Shown one piece after another: positions 7,915 to 10,323 of a stretch of DNA of 10,323 bases (positions within the stretch are counted from its first letter, which is position 1; every line of letters starts with the position of its first letter). The notes below the pieces were generated by a model. That model searched no databases and was not told the DNA's origin. It saw only the letters and a program-made list of their open reading frames with translations. The DNA is from CAMPJU01 sp046566095. Lineage in GTDB: Bacteria > Pseudomonadota > Gammaproteobacteria > Xanthomonadales > Xanthomonadaceae. The stretch lies in NCBI GenBank assembly GCA_046566095.1, contig JBKHXI010000056.1:1-10323 (forward strand). Reading direction: 5' to 3'. A program made the translations under genes and the position numbers.

Positions 7915-9084
7915 TCAGTAAGGCGCGTCCGGATGCTTGAGCTCGTAGCCGACCTGGGTCTGCTTGACGCTGTCCATCACCAGCCCGTAGCTGACCTTCT
8001 CGAAGGTGCGGAACACCATCACGTGGCCGGCGTACTCGTCCGGCAGGCGCACCTTGTCGCGCCAGTCGACCGAATAGTCGGGCCGCTCCAGCGAGTGCTG
8101 CACGCGGTCGACCACGTTGCTGCCGCGGCGCCAGATCGAGAACACGGTGCCGTTGTCGATGCCTTCGCGGGCGCCGCCGGAGATCGCCACCACGTCGCGC
8201 GGGCCGGCGGTCTTGAGCATGTCGGCCACCGCCATCACCTGCAGCCGGCCGTAGTCGAGCTGCTGGCGCGGCGGGTGCGGGAAGAACTGCAGGTCGTAGG
8301 GCCGCGGGTCGACCGGGATCACGCGGTCGCCGACCCGGACCTCGACGTCCTTGCCGTCGAGCAGCAGGGTCGCCGCCTCGATCCCGCCGACCTCGCCGCG
8401 GGTCACGGTGCCGGCGTTGACCCGCACCAGCTCGTAGCCCAGCACTTCCTGGCCCTTGTCCGGGAACACCACGTTCGACCAGTAGCGGCCCCAGTCCAGG
8501 TCGCGGCGGCCGCGGTAGTCCAGGTCCTCGCGCTGCATCAGGTCGCAGCACATGCCGGCGCGGGCGATGTGGGTGTAGCGCACGGTCGGCCGCACCACCA
8601 GGTAGCGCTGCCCGGGCTGGGCGCCGGCCAGGCCGCGCACGTAGGCGACGTCGCCGTCGGCGGTGCGCAGGCGGTCCTCCTCCAGCCCGACCACGTAGGG
8701 CAGGTGCTCGAACGAGTCGACCACCCGCAGGTCCTTGAGGAACTTCTCCACGTCGCGCAGCGGGATGCCGCCGATCGGGCCCTCCACGCGCGGGCCTACC
8801 TGCACCGCCAGCCGGTCGAGGTAGGCCAGCGAGATCACGTCGCCCGGATAGATCAGGTGCGGATTGGCGATCTGCGGGTTGGCCTGCCAGATCTCCGGCC
8901 ACAGCCAGGGCCGCTGCAGGAACTTCCCGGCGATGTCCCAGAGGGTGTCGCCGCGCTGGACCACGTAGGTGTCCGGGTGGCCCTCGCGGAACTGCTGGGC
9001 GAGGGCGAAGCCGGCGACGGTCAGCAGCGCGACGGCGAATACCGTGCGCAGCCCGTGAGAAAGGCGCTTAAACATGACGGCCAT
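7915..9084 (-). CDS. LysM-domain envelope protein
   Basis: An exported protein of 389 residues. The signal peptide covers about residues 1-29 (FKRLSHGLR, then a hydrophobic core ending FALA before QQF). The LysM domain is at about 40-88: TYVVQRGDTLWDIAGKFL, PWLWPEIWQANPQIANPH, LIYPGDVISL. LysM binds the glycan backbone of peptidoglycan, which points to the periplasm or cell wall. The remaining 300 residues carry no motif I can name; they contain a Cys pair (AGMCCDLM) and look like the long tail of the LysM proteins found next to dprA in Xanthomonadaceae and Pseudomonas. The start is either Met1 or Met4 (9075, MFKRLSHG); the latter gives a more usual signal peptide. A promoter candidate lies just upstream, divergent from def, and dprA follows. 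Confidence 0.9.
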   Translation of the reverse strand: MAVMFKRLSHGLRTVFAVALLTVAGFALAQQFREGHPDTYVVQRGDTLWDIAGKFLQRPWLWPEIWQANPQIANPHLIYPGDVISLAYLDRLAVQVGPRVEGPIGGIPLRDVEKFLKDLRVVDSFEHLPYVVGLEEDRLRTADGDVAYVRGLAGAQPGQRYLVVRPTVRYTHIARAGMCCDLMQREDLDYRGRRDLDWGRYWSNVVFPDKGQEVLGYELVRVNAGTVTRGEVGGIEAATLLLDGKDVEVRVGDRVIPVDPRPYDLQFFPHPPRQQLDYGRLQVMAVADMLKTAGPRDVVAISGGAREGIDNGTVFSIWRRGSNVVDRVQHSLERPDYSVDWRDKVRLPDEYAGHVMVFRTFEKVSYGLVMDSVKQTQVGYELKHPDAPY

Positions 9085-9111
9085 CTACCTGATTCCCCTG
9101 CAGGTGCGGGC

Positions 9112-9142
9112 ACTATAGCCCAGAAAAGCCGGCCTTTTGCAA
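9112..9142 (-). promoter_or_regulatory. candidate sigma-70 promoter of the LysM gene
   Basis: On the minus strand TTGCAA (9142-9137) is followed after 19 bases by TATAGT (9117-9112), about 28 bases before the LysM ATG. TATAGT matches the -10 consensus at five of six positions; the spacer is slightly long. An imperfect dyad AAAAG/CTTTT lies inside the spacer and may be a regulator site. The placement near the start codon supports it, without proof. Confidence 0.5.
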
Positions 9143-9153
9143 GCCGCCGGCGT

Positions 9154-9159
9154 TACAAT
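9154..9159 (+). promoter_or_regulatory. candidate -10 element for def
   Basis: TACAAT, within GCGTTACAATCGG, lies 106 bases before the def ATG and matches the -10 consensus at five of six positions. No recognisable -35 is found at 16-18 bases upstream; the TTGCAA at 9137 is only 11 bases away. If used, the leader would be about 100 bases, with no clear ribosome binding site next to the def start. Confidence 0.4.
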
Positions 9160-9265
9160 CGGGGCCCGGCTTGCGGATGTGACCGCCACCCCCATTTCCG
9201 GGGCGGACGCACGCGCTTTTCCGCGCAGGCCCAGCCGCCGGCCCTCCCGAAACGCGATCCCCGCC

Positions 9266-9778
9266 ATGGCCCAGCTCGAAATCCTCGAATTCCCCGACCC
9301 GCGGCTGCGCACCCGGGCGGTCGCGGTCGATCCCGCCGCGGTCGCCGCGGCGGAGTTCCAGCGCCTGCTCGACGACATGTTCGAGACCATGTACGCCGCA
9401 CCGGGCATCGGCCTTGCCGCCAGCCAGGTCGACGTGCACCAGCGCTTCATGGTCATTGACGTGTCCGAGGAGAAGAACCGGCCGCTGGTGTTCGTGAACC
9501 CGGAGATCCTGGAGCGGGCCGGCGAGCAGGTCTGCCAGGAAGGCTGCCTGTCGGTGCCCGGGATCTTCGCCGACGTCGCCCGCGCCGAGCGCATCCGGGT
9601 GCAGGCCCTCGGCCGCGACGGCCAGCCGTTCCAGCTGGAGGCGGACGGCCTGCTGGCGGTCTGCATCCAGCACGAGATGGACCACCTCGAGGGCAAGCTG
9701 TTCGTCGACTACCTCTCCCCGCTCAAGCGCGAGATGGTGCGCAGGAAGCTGGCCAAGGCGCGCCGCAATGCAGCCTGA
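9266..9778 (+). CDS. def: peptide deformylase
   Basis: A cytosolic metalloenzyme that removes the formyl group from the N-terminal Met of new proteins at the ribosome. It is 170 residues long, the normal size (E. coli 169). The three family motifs are intact: GIGLAASQ at 47-54, EGCLS at 92-96 with metal ligand Cys94, and HEMDHLEG at 136-143 with metal ligands His136 and His140 and catalytic Glu137. The N-terminus MAQLEILEFPDPRLR fits the family (E. coli MSVLQVLHIPDERLR), which fixes the start although the frame opens upstream and no Shine-Dalgarno is visible. The basic C-terminus (RRKLAKARRN) may help ribosome docking, as the C-terminal helix does in E. coli. It is followed by fmt after 164 bases; its product works directly after that of Fmt. 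Confidence 0.97.
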   Translation: MAQLEILEFPDPRLRTRAVAVDPAAVAAAEFQRLLDDMFETMYAAPGIGLAASQVDVHQRFMVIDVSEEKNRPLVFVNPEILERAGEQVCQEGCLSVPGIFADVARAERIRVQALGRDGQPFQLEADGLLAVCIQHEMDHLEGKLFVDYLSPLKREMVRRKLAKARRNAA

Positions 9779-9794
9779 CGGCCGCATGCGAGCC

Positions 9795-9937
9795 GTGATT
9801 GGTGATTCGTGATTCGTGATTGGAAGCGGCCTGGCCGCAACCTCCCTGCCGGTTGCCTGGAACGCATGCTGCGGCGCGTCCGCCGCAGGCGCTGGGACGG
9901 TCTTTTCGCGAATCGCCAATCACCAATCACCAATCAC
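9795..9937. repeat. inverted heptamer array between def and fmt
   Basis: The left arm 9795-9822 is four tandem heptamers (GTGATTG, GTGATTC, GTGATTC, GTGATTG). The right arm 9910-9937 is a degenerate GAATCGC followed by three CAATCAC units, the reverse complement. The 28-base arms pair with four mismatches around an 87-base interval that contains three further perfect stems: GCGGCC/GGCCGC (9826-9838), GCAACC/GGTTGC (9837-9856, overlapping the first) and CTGCGGCG/CGCCGCAG (9869-9888). Such GTGATTS heptamer arrays recur between genes in Xanthomonadaceae and other proteobacteria, as far as I recall. The right arm ends five bases before the fmt ATG. Confidence 0.85.
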
Positions 9938-9942
9938 GGCCC

Positions 9943-10323
9943 ATGAGAATCGTCTTCGCCGGCACCCCCGAGTTCGCCGTGCCCTCGCTGCGCGCGGCCG
10001 CCGGCAAGGCCGAGATCGTCGGCGTCTACACCCAGCCCGACCGGCCGGCGGGGCGCGGCCGCGGCCTGCGCATGTCGCGGGTCAAGCAGGACGCGCTGGC
10101 GCGCGGGTTCGAGGTGTTCCAGCCGGCCACGCTGCGCTCGCAGGCGGTGCAGGCGCAGCTGCGGGCGCTGGCGCCGGACCTGATCGTGGTCGTCGCCTAC
10201 GGCCTGCTGCTGCCGCAGGCGGTGCTCGACATCCCGCAGTACGGCTGCTGGAACGTGCACGCCTCGCTGCTGCCGCGCTGGCGCGGCGCCGCGCCGATCC
10301 AGCGCGCGATCGAGGCCGGCGAC
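9943..10323 (+). CDS. fmt: methionyl-tRNA formyltransferase (N-terminal 127 residues; cut by window end)
   Basis: This enzyme transfers a formyl group from 10-formyltetrahydrofolate to Met-tRNAfMet to make the initiator tRNA; it acts in the cytoplasm. The frame is open to the last base. MRIVFAGTPEFAVPSL is the family start. The tRNA-contact loop PDRPAGRGRGLR is at about 32-43. The catalytic core NVHASLLPRWRGAAPIQ is at 104-120, with Asn104 and His106 corresponding to the E. coli Asn106/His108 pair. The C-terminal part of the formyltransferase domain and the OB-like C-terminal domain lie outside the window. The start has no Shine-Dalgarno: the bases before it are GGCCC and the end of the heptamer array, unlike the tightly spaced def-fmt pair in E. 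coli. Confidence 0.96.
   Translation, partial: MRIVFAGTPEFAVPSLRAAAGKAEIVGVYTQPDRPAGRGRGLRMSRVKQDALARGFEVFQPATLRSQAVQAQLRALAPDLIVVVAYGLLLPQAVLDIPQYGCWNVHASLLPRWRGAAPIQRAIEAGD

Noticed and set aside
9137..9159. TTGCAA / TACAAT as a complete def promoter
   Set aside because: The spacer is only 11 bases, too short for sigma-70. Only the -10 candidate was kept.
7876..9459. A 527-codon plus-strand frame opposite the LysM gene running into def
   Set aside because: Antisense shadow of a gene with a clear signal peptide and LysM domain; the last part is def in the wrong frame.
9709..9933. Short minus-strand frames with ITNHES-like peptides
   Set aside because: These come from reading the GTGATTS heptamer array; such peptides are well-known artefacts.

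Overview
The window is GC-rich chromosomal DNA, most likely from a member of the Xanthomonadaceae (Lysobacter, Luteimonas, Pseudoxanthomonas or a relative). The basis is the gene order fmt-def / LysM-dprA-smg-topA / tsaC, the DUF4124 envelope proteins, a TopA with a Lys/Ala-rich tail, and the style of the intergenic repeats. The family is inferred from gene content and has not been tested by a search. No phage, plasmid, transposase, CRISPR or tRNA/rRNA signal is visible.

Layout. At the left, on the minus strand, lie tsaC (threonylcarbamoyl-AMP synthase), then two adjacent paralogous secreted DUF4124 proteins. The second of these is joined to the first by a TGATG stop/start and runs off the window. 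Divergent from tsaC, on the plus strand, is a stand-alone H-NOX (heme nitric-oxide binding) protein. It converges on topA, and a long inverted repeat separates the two 3' ends. The minus-strand series LysM protein -> dprA -> smg -> topA fills 2892-9084; dprA and smg overlap by four bases (ATGA). A 588-base gap between smg and topA is largely filled with modular palindromic repeats. On the plus strand at the right end lie def (peptide deformylase) and the first 127 codons of fmt (Met-tRNA formyltransferase), separated by a 28-base-arm inverted array of a heptamer.

How the genes relate. The set resembles the conserved gammaproteobacterial neighbourhood known from E. coli (fmt-def-dprA-smg-yrdD-tsaC). 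Full-length topA takes the place of yrdD, which is itself related to the TopA zinc-finger region, and a LysM gene lies between def and dprA. Fmt and Def act in sequence on N-formylation and deformylation of proteins. TsaC makes the t6A precursor for ANN-decoding tRNAs. DprA loads RecA on incoming DNA, and TopA relaxes negative supercoils. The H-NOX gene and the DUF4124 pair are the accessory parts.

The most interesting points are the lone H-NOX, which keeps every heme-pocket residue but has Phe at the position of the O2-stabilising Tyr140; the heptamer array that may cover the fmt ribosome binding site; and the composite repeat island between smg and topA. I see no convincing novel multi-gene system here: most of the window is housekeeping DNA with accessory repeats.
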